Of a stretch of 11,750 bases of DNA, positions 1 through 9,034 are shown in pieces (position 1 is the first letter of the stretch; every line of letters begins with the position of its first letter). Made by a program: the position numbers and the translations under genes. The stretch is from the NCBI RefSeq assembly GCF_000330505.1, contig NW_004443511.1, positions 9,647 to 21,396 of the forward strand. The letters are read 5' to 3'. The notes under the pieces were generated by a model that saw only the letters and a list, made by a program, of their open reading frames with translations, searched no databases and was not told the DNA's origin. This stretch comes from Entamoeba invadens IP1. Its lineage: Eukaryota; Evosea; Mastigamoebida; Endamoebidae.

Positions 1-2230
1 CTCTCACTCCCAAAGTTGCTGTCGCAAGTCGAGCACTTTGCATCAAGCAAGGTGCACACTCTGCACGTCTTTGTGTTGCTTGGGTTGTAGACGTGGTTGG
101 ATGAACAGCCAGTGCACACCCCACTCACTGTGTTACACTTCCCACCACATGTTGTATCACACACTCCACATCTCCCATCACTTTGTGGGAAGTAGCCAGC
201 CGTACAATTTGTGCATATGCGGCTTCCATTTGACGCACACGAGTTTGCTTGGCAGTGACTGTCGAATGTCTGGCAGCTCTCACACACTTTTGAAACAGGA
301 CTTGTCAACACATATCCAGACAAACAACTTCGACAATTCCCGTTGGTTGGGTCGCACTTTCCATTGCATGGCGAATCGCATGGCACACACTTGCCGCCTT
401 GTGGATACATCGCTTCCGTTTTGCATGTTGTGCATGTTCGCGTAAATGTACTTGCACACTGCAAACAGTTCGAATCAAATGATTCACACGACTGACACAA
501 CTTGGTGTCGCTTGCACTCGGGACGTATTGGGCAACACACTTTGAGCACACACCGGTGATTGGGCTGCACATCGCACACCCAGATGCACATCTGACACAA
601 ACACCATCACTGCCCGGGTAATACGTGTCTTCGCACTGGTAACATCGCCGCGTGTTATCTGAGGCACAGGTGATGCAGTTTGTGTCAAATGATTTGCACG
701 CAACACACACTTTGCCTGGCGGGTCAGTGAAAACGTTGTTTGTTGTACAGCCTGTGCAGACACCAGTTGATGTGTTGCACTGTTTATTACAACTTGCGTC
801 ACAATCAATGCATGTCCCATTTGTGTTTGGATACATCCCACTTACACAGTTGCACACTCTCTCTTATCACTAACACAATCAACACAATTAATGTCAAAAG
901 TGTTGCACGTGACACATTTGTTTGTGATTGGTAATGTTGGCACATACCCACTTGTGCACTCAGCACACACTCCAGTTGTTGTGTCACACTTTCCACCACA
1001 TGTTGCATCACAGCTCTGGCACTTGTAGTCGCCAGATGTCTTCGGGTAATACCCCGCCTTGCAGACACTGCACTTCCTTGTTGAGTCTGATGCGCATGTG
1101 ATGCAGTTGGCGTCAAATGTCGAACAGCTCTCGCATTGGTCAGTCTTTGTGCTTTGAAACACGTAATTTGTATCACACTGGTTGCAAATCCCACTCGTTG
1201 GGTTGCATGCACCAGATGCACAGTGCAACCCACACCCAACACACTTCCCACTTGTTGTGTTTGGACGAAGACCGCTTTTACATGTTGTACAAACACGACT
1301 TGAGTCAACAGAACACGTCACACAATTCGAATCAAAGGTGGAACACATCTCACATCGTATTGATATCGGTTCTGTGACAACCCAATTTGCTGTTGAACAC
1401 TTTTTACAGTTACCATTTGTGGTGTCACAATCGGCACATGTTGAGTCGCATTCAATACATTGTCCAATATTTTGTCCTGATTGTGATGGATAAAAAGGTA
1501 ATTTACATTCATTACATATTCGTGTGTTGTTTGTTGCACAGTGTATGCACATTTGATCAAAATCGGTGCATTCTTGACAAGTTGTTTGTGTTGGGTTATA
1601 AGGAACATAGCCACTCACACATTTGGTACAAATTCCACTTGTTCCATCACAGTTGTCCAAACAGGTTGAATCACATTTGATGCAAGTCCCGTTACTTGCG
1701 GGTCTGTATTTATTGACACAAGTTAGACACTTTCTCTCTCCATTAAAAGCACATGATTTGCAATTTGGTTCAAATATTTGACACGACTCACATTTGAGTG
1801 AATTTCTGTTGAGTGTCAAGACGTAATCGGGAATACACGAGGTACAATATCCTGTTGTTGCATCACATTGACCATTGCATGTAATGTCACATAAAATACA
1901 TTTATAAGGATACACAATTTGTGGGTAATAACCAGCTTTACATTTGTTGCATTTTCTTGTTGTTTTTGAACATGTTTCGCAATTGGAATCATAAGATGTA
2001 CATAACTCACACGCCGTATTTGAATTTGTGATTATAGTGTAATTGTCAGCACATGTCTGACATACTCCCGTATACGTGTTACACCCATTCGATTCACAAG
2101 TCAGAGAACATTTAGTACATTTGTAAGTAGTTAGAGAAGGATAATACCCAATTTGGCACTCATAACACCTTCTAAGAAAACTAGAATCACATGTTTTGCA
2201 ATATGAGTCAAAAGAAATACAAGACTCACA
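1..2230 (-). repeat. Tandem ~73-residue cysteine repeats (ten full, eleventh cut)
   Basis: The first repeat begins at the TGT at 2230 (CESC). On the 3202 frame the first six units are 73, 73, 71, 75, 73 and 73 residues. The seventh spans the frameshift, and units 8-10 plus the start of 11 lie in the shifted frame. Each unit has about 14 cysteines in CxxC and single-C spacing, with a conserved FDxNC near its start and a CDxTC...C...GxC second half. Unit 10 is odd in having CQANSC where the others have CxxC, a two-residue insertion. The units differ enough at DNA level that this is an old array, not a freshly amplified one. Confidence 0.88.
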
Positions 2231-3202
2231 CCCAACAAGAGGAGAAGGTAAAAAAACGTAATTTATTGCACACGATAAACACTCTTTGCTATATTGTGAG
2301 CATTGTTTACATTCGCTGGGGCAAACATAACAAGTCCCTCCATCATTATAATATCCAGCTACACAACTATAGCAATACGTTTCAGTGCACGATATACAAT
2401 GTGGATAAATTTCATTACACGTTTTACAAGTGGAATCACTCGTGAGCAAATAACCTTGTTTACAAACTTTACAAATATAAAAACTTTCACATTCGCTGCA
2501 ACCTTCGATGCATGCATTACACATTTCATATCTAAAAAAGAAGCCTTCTTCACATTCATAACATGAACCACGCATTTCACCACAATATGCCGTTTTACAA
2601 TTAAATGGACAACACAACAAATTTTCATCAAGTTGTTGGTTATGATCACAATACATATTTCCACCTCCAATTGCGCATGTAATAACATCTCCTATTTTGT
2701 TCATATAATAATCGGGTTCACATTTTGAACAATGTTTGCTTGAAGCACTATCAAAACAAGAAACACAATTGTTATGGACATATCCATTGCACGTGACTTG
2801 GCTTGCTCCTTTGGTGACATTTGAAGAGGAAATTGTTGTTGTGTGTTTTGTCTCAACAAATGCATTATTTTCAAAATAAAAAACCGAACTGTTTACTTTG
2901 AAATAATGCCCAACTGTTTTCCTATACTTTAAGACTAAATCAACTTTATCAAAGGTTGTAATTAATTCTTGAGGCTGAGAAATAAATTCAACACTTAAAC
3001 TGTTTGTTAATAAACAGGTTATCTTCGTGAAAGAATTTTCAACATATATATCATCATCTTTGACTCTAAAATGTTCATTATCACAAATTTGGTTATTCGG
3101 AAGAGACTCGTAGCATGCTAAAGATGAATCGATACCACACCATATCAATTTGGATTGACCAACCCAGAAAAATAATATGGTTGATATAATGAATACACTC
3201 AT
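1..3202 (-). CDS. Cysteine-rich CxxC-repeat secreted/surface protein (5' part; one-base frameshift; 3' end outside window)
   Basis: The ATG at 3202-3200 opens a frame of 786 codons that stops at 842. The same protein pattern continues without a stop in another frame from about 848 to base 1, so this is one gene of more than 1,060 codons. Residues 1-17 look like a signal peptide (hydrophobic core VFIISTILFFWV). Residues 18-135 are cysteine-poor with potential N-glycosylation sites. Residues 136-324 are irregularly cysteine-rich. From residue 325 there are ten repeats of 70-75 residues plus the start of an eleventh, each roughly CxxCxxFDxNCxxC...RxCxxC..GYYP...CxxC..TC...C....GxCxxC..gYV. This furin-like pattern is typical of Entamoeba surface families, including transmembrane kinases and Igl-like proteins. 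The C-terminus, which would show a membrane segment, kinase domain or GPI signal, is missing, so the exact family is open. No similarity search was possible. Confidence 0.85.
846..850 (-). other. One-base frameshift in the cysteine-rich gene
   Basis: Upstream of here the repeat reads ...RECAT and then GTG TAA. Downstream the repeat pattern resumes at once as CVSGMYP... in the frame one base back. The T at 848 would have to be read twice (ACT then TGT) for the repeat to keep its CxxC spacing, so one base is missing relative to an intact repeat. There is no slippery heptamer and no room for an intron. A sequencing or assembly error or a recent disabling mutation are the two simple explanations. 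Confidence 0.85.
3152..3202 (-). other. Signal peptide of the cysteine-rich protein
   Basis: The first 17 residues have a short polar start, a hydrophobic stretch (VFIISTILFFWV) and small or polar residues (GQS) at a plausible cleavage point. This predicts entry into the secretory pathway, which fits a protein with dozens of paired cysteines. The cleavage position is estimated by eye. Confidence 0.7.
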
Positions 3203-4443
3203 AAGTAAATTGTGATATTTGTAGATTCATACTTTAAGAGCGAAAGAATCAAACAACGCTAATTTTAAATTACTTTTGATAACTATGATTGTTTTGAAAT
3301 GTTAAATAAATTGGCGCCCTAAAAAATGAAAACAAGAAATAAGTTTAAAGGGGTACATATAATTCTCTACTGAAAGTATTGTTTCGGCATTTATTATAAT
3401 AATATACTTTAAAAATTTTTATACATTAAATTTGTTAATCATTCTATAATTTATATACCAAAAAATTTAAAATGCAAATTGTAAGATAAAAATTGGCATT
3501 TTTTTGTTTGAATAAAATGATTGTCTTTGTTTGTCACAATTATTTTTGGTATTTTAATGGAAAGATGGCTATTTTGTTTGCTATAATATAAATCGCTGTT
3601 AATTTATAATTAAAGGCTGAAAAAATAAATACAAGTTGATTTTTTTTTAAAAAAACAATCAATAACTGCATTTCAATTGTAGTTCTAAATATAAAAATTA
3701 AAGCATTATTAATAATATATTATTATTTAATATATTAATTAAAAAAAATATTTTCATTATAATAATCAAATAATTAAATAATGATATTCGTATGATTCGA
3801 ATTTTTGCAAAAATAAAATTTAAATTGTTTTTTATTATTAAAATAATTTACTGGTATTTTTTGTTAAAATTATAATATTATATAACTATACTTAAATAAC
3901 ATTTTTGTAACCATTTTTTGTTTGTATTTAAATAGTGTAAAGTAAATAAATAATTATAATAATTATAATTTATAATAATAATATAGTTATTAATAAAAAG
4001 AACTATTTAAAAATACTTTTACCAGAAAAAGTTATTAAAAAACCTTTTTAAAAAATGGTTATTTTAGTCATTTATTAATTATTTTAGTTCGGTTATATTT
4101 CTATTTTTTTAATAAAACAAAGTTTGAAAATAACTAGTCTATTTAACTAACATAACTCTACTTAATTTTTAACTTTATTTTTACATTAATTTTTTATTAC
4201 TATTAATAAATAACAAAACACTGTTAAAATAAAATTACATTTAAATGATATTTTAAACTATTAATTAAACCAATTATTACCAAAAAATAAACTATAAAAT
4301 ATGGTTTCAAAATTACCAAAATTATACATTTTCAAACTTCACAAATCATTCACTCCAAAAGCCAAACCCATAAAAAAAAGACTAAATTTTTTACTCATCT
4401 GAACAATCCGATATAATTGGCAGTCTTTCACCTGCCACATTTT
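3203..4443. other. AT-rich intergenic region
   Basis: There is no convincing coding frame on either strand, and the stretch is dominated by A/T runs and simple palindromic AT tracts. It must contain the promoter of the cysteine-rich gene (start 3202) and the 3' end and poly(A) region of the phosphatase gene (stop 4444-4446). The only conspicuous GC island is GTTTCGGCATTT at 3381-3392, which recurs upstream of the small GTPase gene. I see no tRNA or other RNA gene. Confidence 0.6.
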
Positions 4444-6386
4444 TTATATTTTTTTCTGACTTTTTTTATTCATCGCCTTCCACTCTTCTCTGAGTTCTGC
4501 CAAGCTCAGTGGTCTAATTTCCTCTCTAATTCTTTTCAAGTCTACTTCTAAATTTTGAACATCATTTCTATTTGAATAAAAAGAAACAAACGTTGAGTTG
4601 GGTTCTCTGTAGCGACGGAATTTGATAAAGTCCCACTTTCTTCGATGTTTAAGAGAACGTCCCGCGTGTCTTTACAACTCGACGAAATGCGTTTCTTAAG
4701 TGCCTTTGTACTTTCTTCCCTTGTCTTCTCATTTTCGCCTTTGTCGCCGACAAAGCTGACTGTAAATCCGTCTTCCTCGTCGTGTTCGACCTTTTCGGGA
4801 CTTTTTTCGACTTTAATGACTTTCGCCTTATTCGAGTTTTTCTTTGTTTTTCGGAGTTTACGCATTTTGAGGATGTTTCTCTCTTTTTCTTCACTCTCGA
4901 GATCACCCCACCCGTTGTTCTCTTCTTTTTCTTCTTTTTTATGAACTTTCGAAGTATCAACCAATAGCATTTCATCATCGTGTTTAACCACTTGTGTCCT
5001 TTTTTGGTTCAATTCCTCGTCTTCTCCATATATCAAAGTAGATTCTATGATATCCAACAGAAGGTTCTCACAGTTCTTAATAATCACTAGTGTGCCTAAG
5101 AGCACGCCGTTAATAAGAACAGGGTCATACATATACTTCAAAGTCGACTCACTATATCTTCTTACCTTCAACCCGGTCTCTTCGATAATTAAAGCTGCTC
5201 CTTGATTACAATTGTAATTTGTGGCACTAAAGACGGTGTACCCCAGTGGGGAAGCAAGTCCATAATCCCCAAAGTAAAGTCCTTTGATCCCATTTTTGAC
5301 GCATTGGTGCGCCCGAATAAGAAGTTCTATACAGTTCTCGTTGAAAAAGGAGTCAACGGCTTTATACCCAAAATACACTGAACACCGCCGCTCAGTGTTT
5401 CTCTCATACTCAATTAAATTCCACCCGTCTTGGCTAGTCTTCTCGTCACTAATTGGGTCCGCCCATAACAAATCAAACAGCAAAGTGTTCTGCACGGGCT
5501 CCACAAATCGATTGACCCCATTGATGTCTCCAACGTACTTCATAGAAGGCGATAAGCCGCCGTGACACAAGAAGAAGTCTCCAAAGTTCGTATGTAACTT
5601 TGCGGCTATTGGAAGGGCCTGAAATAGACTTATAAATAAGTCGTAGATACTATCAGAGTACTTCCACGCACATTCAGCTTTGAAGCCATACGACTCAGTC
5701 ATTTGCCGACTTTCGTGATTCCCCCGTAACAGGAAAACTCGCTTTGGATAATTGGCTTTGAGGCACAACAACGTGATCATCACTTCACATGAGAATGTGC
5801 CTCGATCAACGTAATCCCCCAGAAAGATCAAATTGTGTGTCTCTGTGAACTTCGCTCTTCAAGTCAATTCACTTCCAAAATCGATAAATTGTTCACTTTA
5901 TGAACTTGTTTTGATAGCTGGCGCGAACGATTTGTTATTTTTGGAGAAAAAATATTGCCCAAAGGATTTTGGACAATTTCTATTTAGTATAGTATAATTT
6001 ATTATAAATATTCTATAAATAGAGTTTAAATACTTATTCGACTTTTTGAACCAGAAATGAAGTCCAAAGGTTATTAAAAGACTTCTATTTATGTGAAGAG
6101 AACAGTTGTTAGGAGGTATTGCTATATAAATAATAAGAACAAACAAGTCATCGAGCTGTGAAAGAAGGTCGAAGTACTGTCCATGCAAATCACCAAACAC
6201 AACGGAAGGTCGTGAGATCTCAAGGAGGTTAGTCTCTTTGGTGAATAGAGTAGTAGTTGTCTTGATAAGTGTTCGAAGGGACGGTTGGGACAGACACCCC
6301 CCTTTCATGAAGTGAGTCCGCAAATTTGTTAAGTTGTAAATTCCGTTTGTTGGAGCGAAGTCGAGTTGTTGGGTTAAACCAGCCAT
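4444..6386 (-). CDS. Calcineurin A-like (PP2B) Ser/Thr protein phosphatase, one intron, apparent frameshift near the 3' end
   Basis: Exons are 6386-6145 and 5856-4444, predicting 551 residues if the frameshift at 4647-4653 is bridged. Catalytic PPP motifs occur in order: GDLHG (65-69), GDYVDRG (94-100), GNHE (126-129), CHGG (178-181), RAH (262-264) and FSATNY (290-295, usually SAPNY). These bind two metal ions and phosphate. The stretch before the first motif (LRTHFMKGG...NLLEI.RP) and TE.Y.FKAEC.WKYS resemble calcineurin A more than PP1 or PP2A. Residues 322-357 align by eye with the calcineurin B-binding helix, suggesting a Ca2+-regulated heterodimer. A Lys/Glu-rich linker (387-470) follows. 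Without bridging, the frame ends at 4548 with an unconvincing tail. With it, 67 more codons run to TAA at 4446-4444. Family certain; subfamily probable; tail function unknown. Confidence 0.85.
4647..4653 (-). other. Apparent -1 frameshift at CTTAAAC in the phosphatase tail
   Basis: In the main frame the codons are CTC TTA AAC ATC and the product soon ends at 4548. In the -1 frame the bases read CAT CGA AGA AAG TGG and run open for 67 codons to TAA at 4446-4444, giving a helix-rich segment that looks coding. The heptamer C TTA AAC resembles the X XXY YYZ class of -1 ribosomal slip sites, though its first base is C and not T. A single missing base in the TTAAA run would give the same picture and is the simpler reading. 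Confidence 0.6.
5857..6144 (-). other. Phase-2 intron of the calcineurin-like phosphatase
   Basis: The donor GTTTGTTC begins at 6144, directly after GATGACTT, and matches the Entamoeba donor. Splicing to the A at 5856 after TTGAAG restores the frame exactly: ...LSQLDDL|AKFTETHNLIFLGDYVDRG, a spacing between the GDxHG and GDxVDRG motifs within one residue of calcineurin A. The acceptor is AAG rather than the usual TAG, and 288 bases is long for this genus. No in-phase TAG acceptor lies near the exon. The exon 1 frame stays open far into the intron, to a stop at 5898. Confidence 0.75.
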
Positions 6387-7568
6387 TTTTGTTATTTGAA
6401 AGTTTCTGAGTTTTTTAATATTGTTATTTGTTTTTCATATTTTCGATGATAAGTGCTCTGTTGCTTGTTTTGCAATTAATCAGAAGACTGAGGCGTTGCT
6501 TTATTATAATATAAGTGTCTTACTATTTATTATTTATTCAAGTGATGTGTATCAGAAGTTTTGAAAAAAGCGGCTAAGACCGAAAATTGGTTAACAATTA
6601 TGGAAATAATATCCCATGTTTTTTTAAATATATCATCTTAAAAAGATGATTCCATGCTCTTCCAGTATTTTTTGTATTGAGATTTATCAATCCGATTTAT
6701 TAGAATAGAAATTTGTTTTTTTTGTTTGAATCAAATCACTTCTTAACCACTTTGTACCAATTACAAATAACATATGTTGTTTATTCTTATTTATACAGTG
6801 AGGTGTTTGTACAGAAACAAATTACTTTACAAATACCTCGATTTACACGTATTGTTGAATTATGCACTTGATATAACATTTTCGTGTTATTTTTAATTAA
6901 ACATTTGAAATTTTTAATGTTTAATATCGTTATTTTAAAACAAAATAAGTTGATGAAATATATGGTGTTCTTTATGAAGTTTATAAGTGTTAGCTCATAT
7001 AAAATAGAAGGTGTAGTTTTGATTGATAAAGACATTTTTGTAAAAGGTGTTTATATATATCGGACAAACACGATTATATTTTTACCAATTATTGATTATA
7101 ATTATTCCGATAAAATTTATCATAACTTTTTGGTATTTAGTTGTTCATTACCATCATCTGTCAGGTGCTGTGAGTGAAATAACTGTCTTCAATAACTAAG
7201 CCAGAATGAATAATTTGAAACATTACCTTAAAACAAAATTTAACATAAAAAAATGTTATAATTTTATTGTAAAAAAATAGATTGAAATATAATAAATTTT
7301 TAATATAATATAATTATTTATTATACTTTAAATTATAATAAATATAATTATAAACATTAATTTATTGATTTTACTAAAAAACAAATTATTACTTATTAAA
7401 AATAAAACTCTTTTTGAACAAAAGAAACCCCAAAGGAGACAACTAATAGTTATAATAAATTTAAACAATAAATATAGTTACTAACATATGTAATAGACAT
7501 GAACAATGACTTAGATGAATACAAGTGTCTTTCGATATGTAAATGATACATTTCATATTAAGAAGTGT
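6387..7568. other. Intergenic region between the phosphatase and DSP genes
   Basis: No gene is supported. Weak open frames on both strands around 6787-7177 have compositions expected from AT-rich DNA, with no recognisable domain. Two hairpins are visible: ATCATCTT/AAGATGAT at 6632-6650, and a 12-base arm pair at 6800-6839. Just upstream of the phosphatase ATG (6386) the minus strand carries an A-rich leader with TATTAAAAA, possibly a TATA-like element. Confidence 0.5.
6800..6839. repeat. Imperfect hairpin, 12-base arms
   Basis: GAGGTGTTTGTA at 6800-6811 pairs with TACAAATACCTC at 6828-6839 with one G-T position, around a 16-base loop. It stands out from the surrounding AT-rich sequence because the arms are mixed-base. 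It could be a small RNA hairpin or the end of a decayed mobile element. No partner copy was found in the window. Confidence 0.5.
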
Positions 7569-8234
7569 TTAAGAACTTCCCGCATAATTAGCCAATAACC
7601 TTCTTTGGTCTTTAATTGCCTTTTCATAACAACATCCGTTTGACAAGAAAGCGTTCCAAAGTTGTCTAACAGGGACATCTTGGAAGAGAGCGTTTGCCTG
7701 TAAAATCAACTCTTTGACGAACAAAGAATTTTCGTTTGAGTCTTTAATACCCATTTTGAGTTGGTATTGGTACAACTGAATGATAAACCCTGGATTTGGG
7801 AATACAATTGGTCTCTTCTGCTTGATATAGAGAAACGCCGTCTTGAAGTTCCACGTGTTGTGTTTCATCAAATAAGCTAAGACCACCGAAGCAGAGCGGG
7901 ACATCCCAACTTCGCAGTGGACCAACACCTTCTTCCCACTTGAAACCATTGTATCTATCCATTCTAAAGACTCGTCTAAAGTCTGATCTAATAAGAAGAA
8001 GAAACTGTCTTGAACGTGGCAGTGCTTTGTTTGAACGTCTGTAGGATACTTCGCGTTATTTGTAGTCAATGAAAGAACGGCAGAGATGTCATTTTGTTTG
8101 TAAGTTAACTCGTCCTCAGCAGAGTGTCTTGAGGTTAAGAATATGGTCGGCAGGATTTCTGTGACATGGTTGACACACAACAAAACCGACTCATTTGATT
8201 TCGACTGAATATGCTTGGAGTGTGTGTTCCCCAT
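7569..8234 (-). CDS. Dual-specificity protein phosphatase with N-myristoylation signal and CUE-like C-terminus
   Basis: This is an intact 221-residue single-exon protein. The signature VHCEVGMSRSA (105-115) supplies the catalytic Cys107 and Arg113 of the Cys-based HCx5R phosphatases. Asp76 (VQDS) is the likely general acid, and AYLM with the following helices (120-160) is typical of DSPs, which remove phosphate from Tyr and Ser/Thr. The start MGNTHSK matches the N-myristoylation consensus (Gly2, Ser6, Lys7), so the enzyme is probably anchored to membranes, as in DUSP22-like DSPs. It also supports the start at 8234. Residues about 174-215 (ALFQDVPVRQLWNAF...AI....LL) resemble a CUE/UBA three-helix ubiquitin-binding fold. 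That call is by eye. There is no MAP-kinase-binding rhodanese domain, so this is an atypical small DSP. Its substrate is unknown. Confidence 0.9.
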   Translation of the reverse strand: MGNTHSKHIQSKSNESVLLCVNHVTEILPTIFLTSRHSAEDELTYKQNDISAVLSLTTNNAKYPTDVQTKHCHVQDSFFFLLDQTLDESLEWIDTMVSSGKKVLVHCEVGMSRSASVVLAYLMKHNTWNFKTAFLYIKQKRPIVFPNPGFIIQLYQYQLKMGIKDSNENSLFVKELILQANALFQDVPVRQLWNAFLSNGCCYEKAIKDQRRLLANYAGSS

Positions 8235-9034
8235 CGTCTTGGTTTAAAATTTTGCAGTGGAAATTAAAAGGTGCAATTTTAGGATTTTTCTTTGTTTCGT
8301 TGGAAACTTTTCTTTGAATTGTGAACTTCCAAAAACTGACATAAAGAAACTAAAATCTCTAACCAAATTACTTCAGTTATGCGTATGGTTCATTTTAATT
8401 TTTTTTATTAATAATTATAATTTGGAAGGTAAACAGCAATTTAAATTTTGTAAAATGGTTGAATAAAAATTGGTGATTTTTGCCGATTGAGAGTTTTTTT
8501 ATTATTATTCAATAATTAATTAATTGGTTTATTTGGTTTATTTGATAATTTCTCATACAATTAAAGTAATTTGGTTTAATTAATACCTCAACTTATAAAA
8601 TTGCCTTTTGAATTTTGTTCATTTTTTTGAAATCAATTCTCTATTTGGAAAAATCAAGAACATAATCTTTTACAATTGCGATAAATTGTATTTGAATACA
8701 ATTTAATAGTACACTGTATTATATTTATATAATACAGTAAATTAACACATAACACTTCTAACATTATTCTGTCAAAAAAAAGGGTTTTTTTATAAATATA
8801 TATTCAAAAAGATGCACAATTTTGAACTTTTAAAATCCAATCAAACAATTTATAGTTTTTGAATTATTAGTTTGAATTTTGAAATACTTATAAATAACTA
8901 ATAATCTTAATTAATATATATATACTATTTTATATTATTAATTTTCTATATATTATTATTTATAGCAATTTTATGATAAAATAAAAATATGTTAACATAT
9001 ATAATTAATTTATAACAAATTAATAATATTTGTA
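8235..9034. other. AT-rich intergenic region upstream of the DSP gene
   Basis: It contains the promoter of the minus-strand DSP gene. A TATA-like ATTTTAAA lies 12-19 bases before the ATG. A 69-codon plus-strand frame at 8257-8466 has no recognisable features and is probably chance. A perfect palindrome sits at 8713-8738. Otherwise there are only A/T runs. Confidence 0.5.
8713..8738. repeat. Perfect 11-base hairpin
   Basis: ACTGTATTATA at 8713-8723 and TATAATACAGT at 8728-8738 are exact reverse complements around a 4-base loop (TTTA). It lies about 480 bases upstream of the DSP start. It may be chance in AT-rich DNA, although the CTG/CAG ends make a purely AT-driven origin less likely. It could form a cruciform or, if transcribed, an RNA hairpin. 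Confidence 0.6.

Noticed and set aside
842..847. GTAAGT-like bases at the first frameshift as a splice donor
   Set aside because: The coding pattern resumes immediately with no intervening sequence, and the bases do not match the Entamoeba GTTTGT donor.
305..1308. Minus-strand frames 841-305 and 1308-805 as separate proteins
   Set aside because: They are out of phase with the CxxC repeat frame and give no regular pattern. The repeat frame explains the same DNA fully.
1..1680. Several plus-strand frames opposite the cysteine-rich gene (for example 38-445, 652-873, 1117-1377, 1387-1680)
   Set aside because: They are antisense shadows of a cysteine-rich coding strand. TGT/TGC codons read as ACA/GCA on the other strand and rarely give stops. 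None shows a domain.
3203..4443. tRNA genes, CRISPR array or origin in the AT-rich spacers
   Set aside because: No cloverleaf with tRNA box sequences, no regularly spaced repeats and no recognisable origin motif was seen. The palindromes present are simple AT tracts.
4565..4591. GTTTGTTTC ... TAG inside the phosphatase tail as a third intron
   Set aside because: It would be only about 27 bases, too short to splice. The -1 frame reads straight through it as good coding sequence.
4645..4978. Frames on both strands over the phosphatase linker (4645-4944 plus, 4978-4649 minus)
   Set aside because: The Lys/Glu-rich linker is coded by A/G-rich repeats that leave other frames open. The products are Ser/Phe- or Lys/Arg-rich with no features.
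6884..7177. 97-codon plus-strand frame in the 6387-7568 spacer
   Set aside because: Its composition (Ile, Phe, Lys, Tyr, Leu) is what AT-rich non-coding DNA gives. It has no domain and no matching promoter, and an equally poor minus-strand frame overlaps it.
8257..8466. 69-codon plus-strand frame diverging from the DSP gene
   Set aside because: It starts only 22 bases from the DSP ATG inside its promoter, is short and AT-driven, and has no recognisable motif.
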